8,369 nucleotides of DNA from positions 1 through 8,369 of the forward strand of contig REAV01000026.1 of NCBI GenBank assembly GCA_004294465.1, written 5' to 3'. This DNA comes from Sphingobacteriia bacterium. Lineage in GTDB: Bacteria; Bacteroidota; Bacteroidia; Chitinophagales; Chitinophagaceae. This document shows, piece after piece, positions 7,939-8,369 of the stretch (its first letter is position 1; the number at the start of each line of letters is the position of its first letter). A model generated the notes under the pieces. The model did no database searches and was not told the origin of the DNA. It worked only from the letters and a program-made list of their open reading frames with translations. The position numbers and the translations under genes were made by a program.

Positions 7939-8369
7939 ATGGGTAAACCTCCATCAGCCGTAAAAGAATTCGATAATTCTGCTAACACTACTCATTTGAG
8001 AATTCTCACTACAGAAGAAACGAAAGAAACCTATACTATTCCCTTACAGTATAGAAAGATGGAGAACCTACACATTGTTTTTTGGCTATTTAAGGATGTT
8101 GCCTGGTGTATGGGATGGAGATGGCTGGGTGTTACCATGATTATCCCTACGCTCATCATATCGATGGTAATAGCATATAGAACACGTAAATACGTGTCGG
8201 AATTAACCCATAATTTGGCTATAACCGTTTGGATCTCAGCCAATTCCTATTGGATGATCAGCGAATTTTTCCATTTTGATGCAATTGAAATTGGCTATGG
8301 TTTTACATACAAACATTTAGCATTAATCCCTTTCATTACGGGTATTCTTTTTCTGGCATTCTATTATTT
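7939..8369 (+). CDS. Conserved multi-pass membrane protein of unknown function, 3'-truncated by the window edge
   Basis: From ATG 7939 the frame stays open to the last base (143 full codons), so the C-terminus is missing. The first 40 residues are polar. From Met41 (ATG at 8059) the sequence is hydrophobic and aromatic: a first amphipathic or membrane segment LHIVFWLFKDVAWCMGW (44-60), then likely membrane helices at about 63-80, 89-109 and 126 onward, with a positively charged turn YRTRK (80-84). Distinctive residues are NSYWMISEFFHFD (102-114), Trp- and His-rich. I recall similar uncharacterised proteins in Bacteroidota but know no function. ATG 8059 is an alternative start; the in-frame codons upstream of it are open and gene-like, so I prefer 7939, with moderate certainty. 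It follows the oxidoreductase by 48 bp with no convincing terminator between them, so it may be co-transcribed. No heme or metal-binding motif can be claimed. Confidence 0.75.
   Translation, partial: MGKPPSAVKEFDNSANTTHLRILTTEETKETYTIPLQYRKMENLHIVFWLFKDVAWCMGWRWLGVTMIIPTLIISMVIAYRTRKYVSELTHNLAITVWISANSYWMISEFFHFDAIEIGYGFTYKHLALIPFITGILFLAFYY

Noticed and set aside
8031..8243. Minus-strand open frame of 70 codons
   Set aside because: It is antisense to the membrane-protein frame, which has coherent transmembrane helices and runs open to the window end; the antisense product shows no motif.

Overview
The window reads as a chromosomal segment of a Bacteroidota bacterium, most likely from the Chitinophagaceae or a close relative. 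The reasons are the AT-rich composition (by eye about one third G+C), start codons without clear Shine-Dalgarno sequences, and the class of very long alpha-2-macroglobulin-like protein typical of that phylum. The family placement is an impression from protein similarity, not a computed result. All four genes lie on the + strand. I see no mobile element, CRISPR array, tRNA or rRNA.

Layout: (1) Bases 1-636 hold the C-terminal 211 codons of sucD, the alpha subunit of succinyl-CoA synthetase (TCA cycle). It ends in a strong rho-independent terminator (about 659-688). (2) A short AT-rich spacer, possibly with a Bacteroidota-type promoter, leads into a 2030-residue exported alpha-2-macroglobulin family protein (743-6835). 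(3) Its stop codon overlaps by four bases (ATGA) the start of a 352-residue FAD-dependent oxidoreductase of the DAO fold (6832-7890). (4) After 48 bp, a multi-pass membrane protein of unknown function starts at 7939 and runs off the end of the window. No convincing terminator separates genes 2, 3 and 4, so they may form one transcription unit that is separate from sucD.

How the genes relate: sucD is core metabolism and looks transcriptionally insulated from what follows. The macroglobulin would act in the cell envelope, classically as a protease trap. The oxidoreductase lacks a signal peptide and should be cytoplasmic, so any functional link between the two is inferred only from the overlap. 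The most unusual point is that the macroglobulin's thioester site, normally Cys-x-Glu-Gln, reads Ser-Thr-Asp-Gln here although the surrounding fold is well conserved. It therefore probably cannot form the covalent bond to targets that thioester-bearing relatives make. I do not see a clearly new multi-gene system in this window.
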